Notes under the pieces: model-generated
Seen by the model: only the letters and a program-made list of their open reading frames with translations
The model's database searches: none
What the model was told of the DNA's origin: nothing
Shown here: piece after piece, positions 32,301 to 40,018 of the stretch
Layout: each line of letters starts with the position of its first letter
How positions within the stretch are numbered: position 1 is the stretch's first letter
Position numbers and translations under genes: made by a program
Source of the DNA: Ruminococcus sp. UBA4275
GTDB lineage: Bacteria > Bacillota > Clostridia > Oscillospirales > Ruminococcaceae
Assembly (NCBI GenBank): GCA_002395085.1
Contig: DGVV01000082.1
Coordinates: 1-53,823 of the forward strand
Direction of reading: 5' to 3'
DNA: 53,823 nt

Positions 32301-35300
32301 AGTTATTGACCAGATCTTTGACGATCAGCTGCGAATCAGTAGCTTCATACACTGTACCGTGCGCCTCGTCGTCTGCCGCGCCTTCAGCCAGCTTGAACTG
32401 GTTGATGATTGCACCGCCGGCGTTTTCCGGTCTCATTGCAGTTTCCGCGTTAACCGTGCCGCCGTTGGCATCATAAATGATAGAAGCATTTCCGATTTCC
32501 GCATAGACTGCGTTCATAATCAGATAACGCTTGACTTCAATCGCACCGGTATCCGGATTGATCTGCGAGACAGACTCTGCATAATCTGAACTGAACCGGA
32601 AGCTCTCACCCGGATAATAGACCTTGCCGGATGGATCGTTTTTCAGCTTCCAGCCGACGAAATTGTATCCTTCGGGAGCATTCGCCACGCGTGTGACAAC
32701 GACATCTGCGTGGTCAGAATAATCATTTGCATCGAGGAACTCAAACGTTGCCTCATTCTGGTCACCGTCATCCAGTGTACCTTCCCCCGCATTATACTTG
32801 ATATTGTATGTACCAAGCTGTTTCCAGTGCAGACGGAGCTTGATGTTCTCCGTCACACGCGTACTGAAGTTATACGGAGTTTCCTCACCTGTTACCGGAT
32901 CCACACGATACCAGCCAAGATAACGGTAAACGCCCGGTGCTGACTTATATCTGGTTGCACTGGTCGCCTTGGAAGAATCCATCGTATAGCTTGCGGAACG
33001 GTTCAGACTGTTTTCAGTCGCCGACCACTCAGTGCCGAGACCCCAGTAAGCTCTGTCATGCAGCATATAATAATACTCGCCGTTGACATCTGCTTCATAA
33101 TTACGGGTAGCATTCGTGTATTCCTCGATTGGGTCGCCGTTATACTTCTCCCAGAAGAACGTTGACTGATCAGAATCCAGCTCGCCGCCGTTCGGGTCGA
33201 TCTCAATCAGACACCAGTCTTCTTCCCAGCCAGCATAGATGCGCAGCGGATGTGAAGGCATTCTGGTATAAACCTGATAATGCGGTTCATCGTTCTCGTC
33301 TTGTTTTGTCGAATCAATCTCAGCCTGTGTAGGTTCATGGAAGAACACTCTGGTCGTACAGTTCACATCTGAATACCAGCCCTTGAAATGTGTACCTTCC
33401 GGTGCCTGAGGCGGTTCAGGAACTGCACCTGCTGTTCTTTCAATCATCTGCTGAAACTTGAGTTCGCTTTCCGTAAATTTCTCACCATCACGGGAATCGC
33501 AATATTCAATTTTGTAGGAATTACGATGATAATAGAAATAGAGATGATTTTTCGAGGATTCAGGAAGACTATAATTGATGCCATTGTAACCTTCCCAACT
33601 CTTATTCTTACCAGCTCCGAGAGAAATCACATATCCATTTTTCGCAGCAATCAAATATCTCGTAAAGCCCTCAATTTCAAAAAAATCATCATTATAATAG
33701 ACAATATTAAAATCGTTTGTAACCTCTTTCATATCGCTATTATAAGGGACAAAATTTTCATTCTGGAATTGAATAGCTTCTGCGTTTTCTGCATCCTCCG
33801 GTAATGCCTCGACGTAATAATGAAAATACCGTGTTGTATTATTAGTCTTTTGCAAATCAAAATCAATATCTTCATCCGGCATAATCTGCATCTGAGAAAT
33901 ACGAGCAGTATAATGACCACTCTGACAATAAGGCTTCCATGAAGTATTCTGTCCTGACAAGGGATAATGCGTTCCGTCATACGCATCAAATTCCCAAATA
34001 CCCGTTATGTCTGAGCCATAAAGCGCACTCACAGAGTGCAGCTCTTCTTTATTCCACTCGGTATAATTACTGAAAAAAGTAAATGTATGCACATTTCTGT
34101 CATAATACACATCCAGAAACGTCGTGCCGTCTCCCTCAACGCTCGTTTTCCCGGCATTTTTTACAGCCGTCCAATCCGCGTTATAATGGAAACCGTAATA
34201 ATCGCCTGAGCCGCCTTTTGTGGTCGCTTCGTTCAGAATGACCGGAACGTTTTCTGTCACCGAATTGACCGAGATGCTTTCTGCATACTCATATTCTTTT
34301 TGTGCATCGGACAGATTGGCAGCATCCGTTGCTTTCTGCCGCCAGATTACGATTGTATATTTGGCATTTGTAGGCTTCCAATCCGCACGGAGTGTCACCT
34401 GAAGCACCTTTTTGCCGTCAGCACCGGATTCTTTCAGATACAGTCTGCCGCCCTGCTCATACAGTTCGGGCGTATCCAGTCCGCTCACAATTTTCTGATC
34501 GCTGTCCGTTACCGGTTGGCCATCCTCAGTAAGCCAGCCGTTGAACAGATACCCGGCAAGAGTCGGCGCTTCTTTTGCGTTCCCATCCGAGAACGAAAAG
34601 CCCTTCTCAGCGGGGAAATAGACCGGCGGGATATACGTTGCACCTTTGCCGGATTCAGCAGTATAGAATTTAAGCCAGCGGATCGGCTCAAAAACCGGAT
34701 AGAAATGCGTTGTTTCCGTAAGCGTCAGTTCCGGATCCTGAATAACCTCAGCAATTGCTCCGGCAGCATAATCCTTAATCGGCTCTGTTGTCCAGCCCTT
34801 GAACGCCATCTGCGTCGGGTCGTTTTCGTCATGTTCATCAGCAGAGTCGTCATAGGAAACAGTCAGGTCGCGGTATGGAATCGTTGCAGCGCCGTCCACC
34901 TGATCACCGCGGCGCGTTGCGAACACCGGAAAAGAATCGCTCTTGCCGTTATACTGATCATGGAAAATCGCGTACACGCAGGAACGGAACACCGCATACA
35001 GTTTGACCGTCTCAGTTTCCGTGACAGGATCAACATTCTCAAAGTCAAACAGTTCGCCGTCTGCACTGCCAACAAACCATCCCACAAACGTATAGTGATT
35101 GGAATAATCTGCCGGAAGCTGCGGAAATACAGGCTTTTCATTTCCTTTGACCGTCTGCGTCCAAATCTCCTTGTACGTACCGTCAGTGTTTTTCGAGGAG
35201 GTCGGGAAATAGTATTCGTGATAATCCGCGTTATATTCCGGATCAGACGGCATTCTGAATTCATAGGTTCTCAGCGGAATAGTGCCGTCATCAAGTTCAT

Positions 35301-35817
35301 AGACCGAAAAGCCCGATGCCGAGAAGGTGATTGTATCATCCTTGATACTGAAATTCTTGATCTCCTCGCGGATTCCGCTGTCGTCAATATGCCACAGCCG
35401 CGGCTTCTGAGCGCCCGCACAGGCAGCGCTGATCGCCGTATGCGTAATCTCAACTGTGATCGGTTCATTACTTTCCGGCTGGAAATTCTCACCAGCCTGA
35501 TCGGTAATGGAGATGTCGTATGCAAACAGGTTATCATTCGTATATTCGCTGCTGCTTTGCACATTGATCTCCGCATTTACAGGCATAAGACCATCCAGCG
35601 TCACGGTGTCGCCGGCATTCTCACCTGCCTGCGTTGTAATCGTCTGATATTCGAGTCCGTCATTCTGAACAGCAGTTTCCTGCGAATTGGAAATTTCCGC
35701 TGCAAATGCCTCCAGCAGCGGTTCCGGAAGGAATGCACACAGGATCACCGCTGTCACGGCCACTGCGAACAGCTTTTTCAGCATAATGCTGCGAACATTT
35801 CTTCTCTGTGCGATCAT
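29317..35817 (-). CDS. Giant surface adhesin (pilus tip type) with InlB B-repeat-like modules
   Basis: 2166 residues. Signal peptide: MLKKLFAVAVTAVILCAFLP...AFA. The middle has at least seven InlB-B/Flg_new-like modules recognisable by a GW motif: YTFVGWFVGSADGELFDFEN, AFKGWTTEPIKDY, YLFNGWLTEDGQPV, HFKGWYSDVNCTT, YRYLGWYRVDPVTG, YNFVGWKLKNDPSG and FRFLGWSTEPDGSE. A pilin-like isopeptide domain (ELTLTKTVRGDAGSTSDYQF) precedes the sorting signal IPVTG (about 2125-2129), a membrane helix and an RRKGESADG tail. GGAGGTGAT before the ATG confirms the start. The position between sortase B and the FctA-like pilin corresponds to the ancillary tip protein in streptococcal FCT islands. The ligand is unknown; adhesion to fibre or host is inference. 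Confidence 0.85.
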   Translation of the reverse strand: MIAQRRNVRSIMLKKLFAVAVTAVILCAFLPEPLLEAFAAEISNSQETAVQNDGLEYQTITTQAGENAGDTVTLDGLMPVNAEINVQSSSEYTNDNLFAYDISITDQAGENFQPESNEPITVEITHTAISAACAGAQKPRLWHIDDSGIREEIKNFSIKDDTITFSASGFSVYELDDGTIPLRTYEFRMPSDPEYNADYHEYYFPTSSKNTDGTYKEIWTQTVKGNEKPVFPQLPADYSNHYTFVGWFVGSADGELFDFENVDPVTETETVKLYAVFRSCVYAIFHDQYNGKSDSFPVFATRRGDQVDGAATIPYRDLTVSYDDSADEHDENDPTQMAFKGWTTEPIKDYAAGAIAEVIQDPELTLTETTHFYPVFEPIRWLKFYTAESGKGATYIPPVYFPAEKGFSFSDGNAKEAPTLAGYLFNGWLTEDGQPVTDSDQKIVSGLDTPELYEQGGRLYLKESGADGKKVLQVTLRADWKPTNAKYTIVIWRQKATDAANLSDAQKEYEYAESISVNSVTENVPVILNEATTKGGSGDYYGFHYNADWTAVKNAGKTSVEGDGTTFLDVYYDRNVHTFTFFSNYTEWNKEELHSVSALYGSDITGIWEFDAYDGTHYPLSGQNTSWKPYCQSGHYTARISQMQIMPDEDIDFDLQKTNNTTRYFHYYVEALPEDAENAEAIQFQNENFVPYNSDMKEVTNDFNIVYYNDDFFEIEGFTRYLIAAKNGYVISLGAGKNKSWEGYNGINYSLPESSKNHLYFYYHRNSYKIEYCDSRDGEKFTESELKFQQMIERTAGAVPEPPQAPEGTHFKGWYSDVNCTTRVFFHEPTQAEIDSTKQDENDEPHYQVYTRMPSHPLRIYAGWEEDWCLIEIDPNGGELDSDQSTFFWEKYNGDPIEEYTNATRNYEADVNGEYYYMLHDRAYWGLGTEWSATENSLNRSASYTMDSSKATSATRYKSAPGVYRYLGWYRVDPVTGEETPYNFSTRVTENIKLRLHWKQLGTYNIKYNAGEGTLDDGDQNEATFEFLDANDYSDHADVVVTRVANAPEGYNFVGWKLKNDPSGKVYYPGESFRFSSDYAESVSQINPDTGAIEVKRYLIMNAVYAEIGNASIIYDANGGTVNAETAMRPENAGGAIINQFKLAEGAADDEAHGTVYEATDSQLIVKDLVNNSAVKLSSGDGFTNHGFRFLGWSTEPDGSEHFYNADSIKNLFLVDKEEPLILYAQWEVRVYFDKNNDNADWGGNWTASEDITYIWDSEAEMYYTTINLNAAVDKPDFIPKSQNSDEMFRWWSLEKQTTLGVMKEAFDFSKPVTQDLFPEGTDRLILYGCWSAPIKIPVYIVDTTEETWVRQDDWRINGDETYAVLNDDTPVLFSEKAQADVYAVAAEIEGMDWEMACTQGNGTEDYKKISENTKISQIRYDTDAMKVMVTYTDGTEHEFDPAKEAIYLVYYKSPEFVPINYELMSVEGSLSPVNVKSAAVKTASVVNAPYEMGANDHVSRPRDWAYNGYQYYSFAIGKSGAADVSDLKIITDYSETDNTRPELYVQNTWQGFQYSLDGEHWHNCGYDMELYVIYYEQRPTVVTLTEETIGLPEDMDDEFEYEVVITQTRRQVKKRTYYYYRNGVISGEITDDVKFVPEIEVQQVIETKTVSETNDLTLSDGMEESFVLFYTEPSYSGSENYYYYDRKNYPSVKYRETTGESITQTISIVQKPNSDYITTNDAETGDQIYNSSYTSSADSDPVTITYTNTHKLDLDLHVALKAGSITAHDDLRTDDDTVYRHTFTGAETWEIAAEVSPEAMLADPDSYVFLGIVSGSADGSSVIEPVNSAVTKVSFGAVQDDEYGFYLNGQTAEKLGEDEIWYVYCRKPEIRYLFEKPNGEYEEIAPLTRNEAAFLRNGEPVQSGDILPVTHDSTLLLSQISTPGAPAYLIPGDLDHHVDADTVDQLKLDLNRICVGDASGNPGASDSKAMMLDIRDGDLCYRYDAGDAPQILPENAVVYAVYQVKGYELTLTKTVRGDAGSTSDYQFTVTSDALTYSSYYISTGSSSDEQIEVQDGTLTLTLHDGESVTIYGLLRGDYTITEEAAGSYEMTAQVNGVDAVVSQNQLVASISDDTRVDVVNTYPIPVTGAGEQSAPYSIIVVILSAATLMFICRRKGESADGAFPL

Positions 35818-35840
35818 GCTGCATCACCTCCAATTTCATG

Positions 35841-37148
35841 TTACTGTGCAGACTTTGCCTGGATTTCGGTTTCTTCGGGGCGTTTTCCCCGATAGCGCAG
35901 GCAGATAAAATCTGTCAGAAGCGCAGCGGCAGCAATCAGAATCATCCAGCCCGTCCAGCGGTCACGGATGCCCATTCTGCCGGTCAGATCTTCCGTCATC
36001 AGGAAGACGATTACTGCCGCAATCAGAATCAGAATCTCCAGCAGGATGCCGATGTGGCATTTCCGGAGAAAATGCTTCAGGTCGTCTGTAACCGGCTGTT
36101 CCGGATGCGTTGTTTCCTGTTCCGGATCGTTCTGATCCGTCTGGGTGTTCCGGTCATTTTCCTCTGCCTGTTTTTCCAGTCTGCGAATGGTTTTCCGCGA
36201 ATAGGAAAGCTGACCGTATTTCCTGCCCAGCGCCCACAAAGGCAGCAGCGTCAGGAAGGTGCAGACCACGCACATCAGATTCAGGAATGACCATCTGCCG
36301 CTTTGCAGCTTATGCCCGACGGCAAGCAGCTGCGGTTTCTGCGGGGTACTTTCTGCGGTATTGATGCGCTCTGCGGCACTTCCGTCCAGCGCATCATCCC
36401 ACGGTGCAATGCTTGCAAACAGCACGATCCGTCCGTCCGTAACGGCATCTGAGCAGGTTGACATTCCGATGATCTGACCATCAGCCATATCCTCCGGCAA
36501 GCCTGCATTCTGAACCGCGTGTTCTGCGATATAGCTTTTCAGTGCCGGAAACTTTGCTTCTGCGTCGTCCCGCAACTGATAAACTGCGTCTTCGTAGGCA
36601 TTCGTGCGGATGCAGGCAAATACGCGGATGCTGTAATTGCCGTGTGCGGTTTGCAGAATGCCCCTGCTGTGCGAATCAAAGTAATCCGCATCAAGATACT
36701 TTTCAATATCTCCGAACATCGCACCGTTTTCCATGTGATGTCCGTAGATGAGATTATACCAGTCGCTGAGGTCGGCGTCGTTCTCAGCAGCAAGGTAGAT
36801 CGAACCGGTCAGCGTGTTGTAGCCGAAGATGTCCTTGTTCAGATACTCCAGATTATCCTGACCGTGTACAATCGGATAATTGATATTCGTATCGAACATT
36901 TCGATCCAGCCGACGGTATCCGGATTGATGCCCTGCAGATCACTGAATGCATATTCCTCGCTGCTGTCGTCCGATTGCGGTTTCGGGCGGTATTGCAGCA
37001 GATCATACGAAACAAACGCTGTGCGGTTGGTGTAGTAGATGTCATTGAGGACGTAGAGACCGGAGACCAGCATGACTGCCGCTGCAAGCGCCGCAAAAAC
37101 CATGAGCAGTGCGTTTGCAGCCGCCGCAAATCGGTTGAGCCACTTCAT
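35841..37148 (-). CDS. Class B sortase with C-terminal membrane extension
   Basis: 435 residues. An N-terminal membrane helix (ALLMVFAALAAAVMLVSGLY) precedes a sortase B domain with TVGWIEMFDTNINYPIVHGQ, histidine motif NLIYGHHMENGAMFGD, cysteine motif IIGMSTCSDAVTDGRIVLFA and the arginine in DGR. Unlike the second sortase, it has an extra region with three hydrophobic helices (LMCVVCTFLTLLPLWALGR; ILLEILILIAAVIVFLM; WMILIAAAALLTDFICLRY), typical of pilus-polymerising class B/C sortases. It starts 12 nt after the SipA-like gene and ends 23 nt before the adhesin gene, so all are one operon. Confidence 0.9.
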   Translation of the reverse strand: MKWLNRFAAAANALLMVFAALAAAVMLVSGLYVLNDIYYTNRTAFVSYDLLQYRPKPQSDDSSEEYAFSDLQGINPDTVGWIEMFDTNINYPIVHGQDNLEYLNKDIFGYNTLTGSIYLAAENDADLSDWYNLIYGHHMENGAMFGDIEKYLDADYFDSHSRGILQTAHGNYSIRVFACIRTNAYEDAVYQLRDDAEAKFPALKSYIAEHAVQNAGLPEDMADGQIIGMSTCSDAVTDGRIVLFASIAPWDDALDGSAAERINTAESTPQKPQLLAVGHKLQSGRWSFLNLMCVVCTFLTLLPLWALGRKYGQLSYSRKTIRRLEKQAEENDRNTQTDQNDPEQETTHPEQPVTDDLKHFLRKCHIGILLEILILIAAVIVFLMTEDLTGRMGIRDRWTGWMILIAAAALLTDFICLRYRGKRPEETEIQAKSAQ

Positions 37149-37160
37149 TGCGCGCCGCCT

Positions 37161-37733
37161 TTATATGCCGTGCCGCCGGATCACGGCAACAATTTTGCCG
37201 CGAATCTCCTCACGGGATACTGCACCGAAATAGCGGCTGTCCTCTGCGCCGCCGCGTGCATCCGCGAGAATGAAATATGACTGTGCATCAAGCTGTAACG
37301 GATAATCCACAAAGCCCTCAAAACGCGGGGTTGCAGCATGAATATCCGGTTCAGACACCTGATTCTTGTTGACAATCAGGTGATCCTGATCAGAAATCTC
37401 AACGCTGTCACCGGAGACTGCCACAATCCGCCCGATATACGTTGTGCCGTTCTTGACAAACACAACCGCATCCTGTGCATGATAGGCCTCATCGAGGCGG
37501 TAATACAGCAGCAGATCCTTTGATTTGATGCTGGGCGACATATCATTATTCGGTGCTGTTGCCGCACCGATGACGTAGCCGAACAGCAGCCACAGCACCG
37601 TAATTACAATCAGGAGATTCAGCAGAAAAACCTGAATCGGTGTCATAGGAGATTTCCGTTTCTGCTTCTTTGCTTCGGATTGCTTTGCTTCCTCTGCGTT
37701 TCCTCCGGATGTTTTTGCGGATGCATCTGCCAT
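37161..37733 (-). CDS. SipA-like pilus protein (signal-peptidase-I homologue lacking the Ser/Lys dyad)
   Basis: 190 residues of S26 signal peptidase fold: membrane anchor (FLLNLLIVITVLWLLFGYVI), box B-like ATAPNNDMSPSIKSKDLLLY, box D-like TYIGRIVAVSGDSVEI and box E-like YFILADARGGAEDSRYFGAV. The catalytic serine position before MSPS is Asp64, and the lysine position (YIKRV in active enzymes) is Gly101. Streptococcal SipA/LepA of FCT pilus islands has exactly these substitutions (Asp and Gly, also 37 residues apart) and acts in pilus assembly without peptidase activity. The start at MADASAKTSGG follows GGGAGGTG. It is the first structural gene of the pilus operon. Confidence 0.85.
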   Translation of the reverse strand: MADASAKTSGGNAEEAKQSEAKKQKRKSPMTPIQVFLLNLLIVITVLWLLFGYVIGAATAPNNDMSPSIKSKDLLLYYRLDEAYHAQDAVVFVKNGTTYIGRIVAVSGDSVEISDQDHLIVNKNQVSEPDIHAATPRFEGFVDYPLQLDAQSYFILADARGGAEDSRYFGAVSREEIRGKIVAVIRRHGI

Positions 37734-37767
37734 GCACAGCACCTCCCTTCCCGCTTCATTCGGATAC

Positions 37768-37815
37768 AAAAAAGCACATTCAAGCGGGCATACCTGACCC
37801 GTTCAATGTGCTTTT
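37768..37815 (-). terminator. Terminator hairpin in the pilus operon leader (attenuator candidate)
   Basis: On the minus strand AAAAGCACATT...CGGG pairs with CCCG...AATGTGC, followed by TTTTTTG. It lies between the promoter at 37948 and the first pilus gene, so it must be bypassed for expression; the leader ORF ends inside it. Confidence 0.7.
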
Positions 37816-37887
37816 CATTTTTGCGTATGGAGTTGTCAGCGGGCAGAAAAAGCCCAGTCTGTTTCTCCGATTCGTCTGTTTCATCAT
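37780..37887 (-). CDS. Leader peptide ORF of the pilus operon (35 codons)
   Basis: It begins MMKQTNRRNRLGFFCPLTTP and ends ...GSGMPA, with AAAGGGTGAG upstream of the ATG. Its stop codon (37782-37780) lies in the 3' arm of the terminator hairpin, so a ribosome translating to the end would disrupt the hairpin. This geometry suggests translation-coupled attenuation or antitermination. The peptide itself has no recognised family. Confidence 0.5.
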   Translation of the reverse strand: MMKQTNRRNRLGFFCPLTTPYAKMKSTLNGSGMPA

Positions 37888-37947
37888 GGCTTTCTCACCC
37901 TTTCCGCGATATTGTCAACAAAGCTGATCAATTGCTTTCTTGTGACC

Positions 37948-37956
37948 ATTATACCA
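37948..37956 (-). promoter_or_regulatory. Extended -10 promoter of the pilus operon
   Basis: Minus strand TGG-TATAAT (37956-37948). No good -35 box is seen at the right distance (GGTTTT region), which suggests activator dependence. ACCGTTAG (plus strand 37973-37980) lies about where a -35 would be. Confidence 0.55.
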
Positions 37957-38048
37957 CACAGAGTGTTACAAAACCGTTAGAAAAAGAAGGAGAAACGAAA
38001 AAAATATGTAGAAAATCACCGTGTTTCAAGCGGTTCGGTTTGTGCAAT

Positions 38049-38750
38049 TTAATACCAATTATACTGTTCCAAGATAGAGGACGGCGAACCATCGCACGCA
38101 ATGGCTTCCATGTTTATGCCGATTTTACCGTATTTCTTGACGATGATATTCTCAGCGCCGATCTCTTTGAGGCGGCTGCGCATATCCATAACAAGCTGCC
38201 GCAGATTGCCCTGCTTATCCGGATCACCGTCCCAGAGGATGCCAAGCAGTTCACCGTTTGTACAGTACGCGCCTTCCTTGTAGATCAGATAAGCAAACAG
38301 TTCAATCGTCAGCCCGCGTCCGAAATCAAACGGCATCCCGTTAGCAAAAAGCGCAAAAGGACTGCACTGCACTCTCAGCGGCGATCTGAACGTCTCCAGC
38401 GGGAAACGAAGTTCCTGCAATTCGTGAATAATATCCTCCTCGCAGACGGGCTTTGTCAGAAATCCGCTCGGATGCATTCCGACCGCATCAAACACATATT
38501 CCGGATGCCCTGTCACGTAGATGATATTGAGTTTCTTGTACTTGTCTTTCAGCAGCGGCGCGGCGCTGATCCCGTTCAGTCCGGGCATCTCAATATCCAG
38601 AAAAATAATCTGAACATCGTCACTCAGCATCTCCATGGCCTCTTTCATATTGGATGCACTCCGATGCGTACCGCTGGGGTCAATTTTGTTCAGCATAAAC
38701 AGCATCAGTTCCGTCGCTTCGCGCTGATCGTCCACTGTCAGTGTGATCAT
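38049..38750 (-). CDS. Response regulator with winged-helix (OmpR/SARP-like) output domain
   Basis: 233 residues. The receiver domain is canonical: LTVDDQREATELMLFML, phosphoacceptor in IIFLDIEMPGLNGI, then YVTGHPEYVFDAVGMHPSGF and LTKP. The output domain (SPFALFANGMPFDFGRGLTI...LVMDMRSRLKEIGAENIIVK) resembles a Trans_reg_C/SARP winged helix, not the LytTR domain usually paired with LytS-like kinases. It overlaps the kinase stop codon by 4 bases (ATGA), with AGGAGG just upstream. It is the likely regulator of the adjacent pilus operon. Confidence 0.85.
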   Translation of the reverse strand: MITLTVDDQREATELMLFMLNKIDPSGTHRSASNMKEAMEMLSDDVQIIFLDIEMPGLNGISAAPLLKDKYKKLNIIYVTGHPEYVFDAVGMHPSGFLTKPVCEEDIIHELQELRFPLETFRSPLRVQCSPFALFANGMPFDFGRGLTIELFAYLIYKEGAYCTNGELLGILWDGDPDKQGNLRQLVMDMRSRLKEIGAENIIVKKYGKIGINMEAIACDGSPSSILEQYNWY

Positions 38751-40015
38751 GTTTGTACCTCCTGTTCCGCATCCAGTAAAATCCGTGTGGTCGTTCCGTG
38801 TTCGCTGCTGATGATCTCCAGCACACCGCTGCACATAGTTTGCAGCCGCGTGCGCACATTCTCAATGCCGATGCCTTTGCGTTTTTTCTGCTGCTGCGTG
38901 ATGTCACTTTCGCCGGAGCCGTCATCGGTAATTTCGATGCAGTATTTCCCGTTCAGGCGATGTGCGGCGATGCAGACCGTTCCGCCCTTTTCATACGTGC
39001 CGATGCCGTGGCGCACCGCATTCTCGACAAGCGGCTGCACAGACAGTGCCGGCACTAAGAACTGATCGCATTCAATGTCGTATTCCACTTCCAGACGCTC
39101 ACCGTAATTGTCGCGTTCCAGATCCAGATATGCTTCGACATTCTCCATCTCCCGCTCAAAGGTGATCATGCTGTCTTCGCTGAGGGCATCAAAATGTGAC
39201 CGCAGATACCGCGAAAACTTCGTGATACTATCATAGATTTCCGGTGTGTTTCTGCATCTCGCCCGCAGCGCCATAAGCGAATTATTGATAAAATGCGGCT
39301 GAATCTGCGCCATGAGCATCTCATTTTTATTCCGTTCTGCTTCGAGTCTGGTCTGATAAAGCTGATCACGCACCCTTTGCTGATCGTCCGCGGCGATATA
39401 CCAGAAATACACCAGCAGACTCAGCGCACAGATCTCATCGGTATAGCCGGTGACATAATCCAGCCACTCCAGCACCACGGTCAGCACGCTTGCAACGACG
39501 ATAAACAGCAGCACAGTTCCGCGCTGCCGGTCGCTGCGCTGCATCATCCGGATTGCCTCCCGCGAGATCATCACCTCATAGAACAGCATCACCAGCGTCG
39601 GGAAGAAATTGAGCGTACCGCCGAAATACGAATGATCGGCATGATAGCCGTAGATCAGGTCTATGCCGCAAGCATTGATGCAAAGCAGCACCATATTCAC
39701 AAGCAGCGGCAGCGCATACAAGACCTGCCTCTTGATTTTCAGCGTGACCAGCGACTCTATCAGCAGAATCAGCGGGTAGATCGTATAGACCATCGCACAT
39801 TTCACATAGAGAATCCAGACCGGCTTCTGATAGAAGTCGCACCATTCCTCAATCTGATCGAGAATTGCAATGCCAAGCGTCATGGTCATTGCGACAGCAA
39901 ACAGAATATGCACTTTTCTATCTGTGGCGCGGTTCATGAATACCAGCACAGCGAACGCCGCCAGCAGCATAACCGTCAGATAATTTTCTTGATAAAAGGC
40001 AGTAATAAATCGCAT
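38747..40015 (-). CDS. LytS/AgrC-like sensor histidine kinase
   Basis: 422 residues. The N-terminal half has about six membrane helices. The C-terminal half is a His_kinase (PF06580) module with phosphoacceptor motif LMAQIQPHFINNSLMALRAR, a conserved PALSVQPLVENAVRHGIGTY N-box and DDGSGESD as the G-box equivalent. It lies four bases after the preceding kinase gene and is coupled to the response regulator. The region with the H-box is homologous to the neighbouring kinase while the membrane part differs, so the pair probably arose by duplication with a change of input. Confidence 0.9.
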   Translation of the reverse strand: MRFITAFYQENYLTVMLLAAFAVLVFMNRATDRKVHILFAVAMTMTLGIAILDQIEEWCDFYQKPVWILYVKCAMVYTIYPLILLIESLVTLKIKRQVLYALPLLVNMVLLCINACGIDLIYGYHADHSYFGGTLNFFPTLVMLFYEVMISREAIRMMQRSDRQRGTVLLFIVVASVLTVVLEWLDYVTGYTDEICALSLLVYFWYIAADDQQRVRDQLYQTRLEAERNKNEMLMAQIQPHFINNSLMALRARCRNTPEIYDSITKFSRYLRSHFDALSEDSMITFEREMENVEAYLDLERDNYGERLEVEYDIECDQFLVPALSVQPLVENAVRHGIGTYEKGGTVCIAAHRLNGKYCIEITDDGSGESDITQQQKKRKGIGIENVRTRLQTMCSGVLEIISSEHGTTTRILLDAEQEVQT

Positions 40016-40018
40016 GAC

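Noticed and set aside
29233..35895. Plus-strand open frames of over 500 codons opposite the adhesin and pilin genes
   Set aside because: The minus-strand genes have signal peptides, repeats and sorting signals; the plus-strand translations have none and no ribosome sites.
37970..37995. LytTR-type direct repeat near the pilus promoter (ACCGTTAG and a CGTTT 21 bp away)
   Set aside because: Only one half fits the LytTR consensus, and the nearby response regulator appears to have a winged-helix, not a LytTR, output domain.
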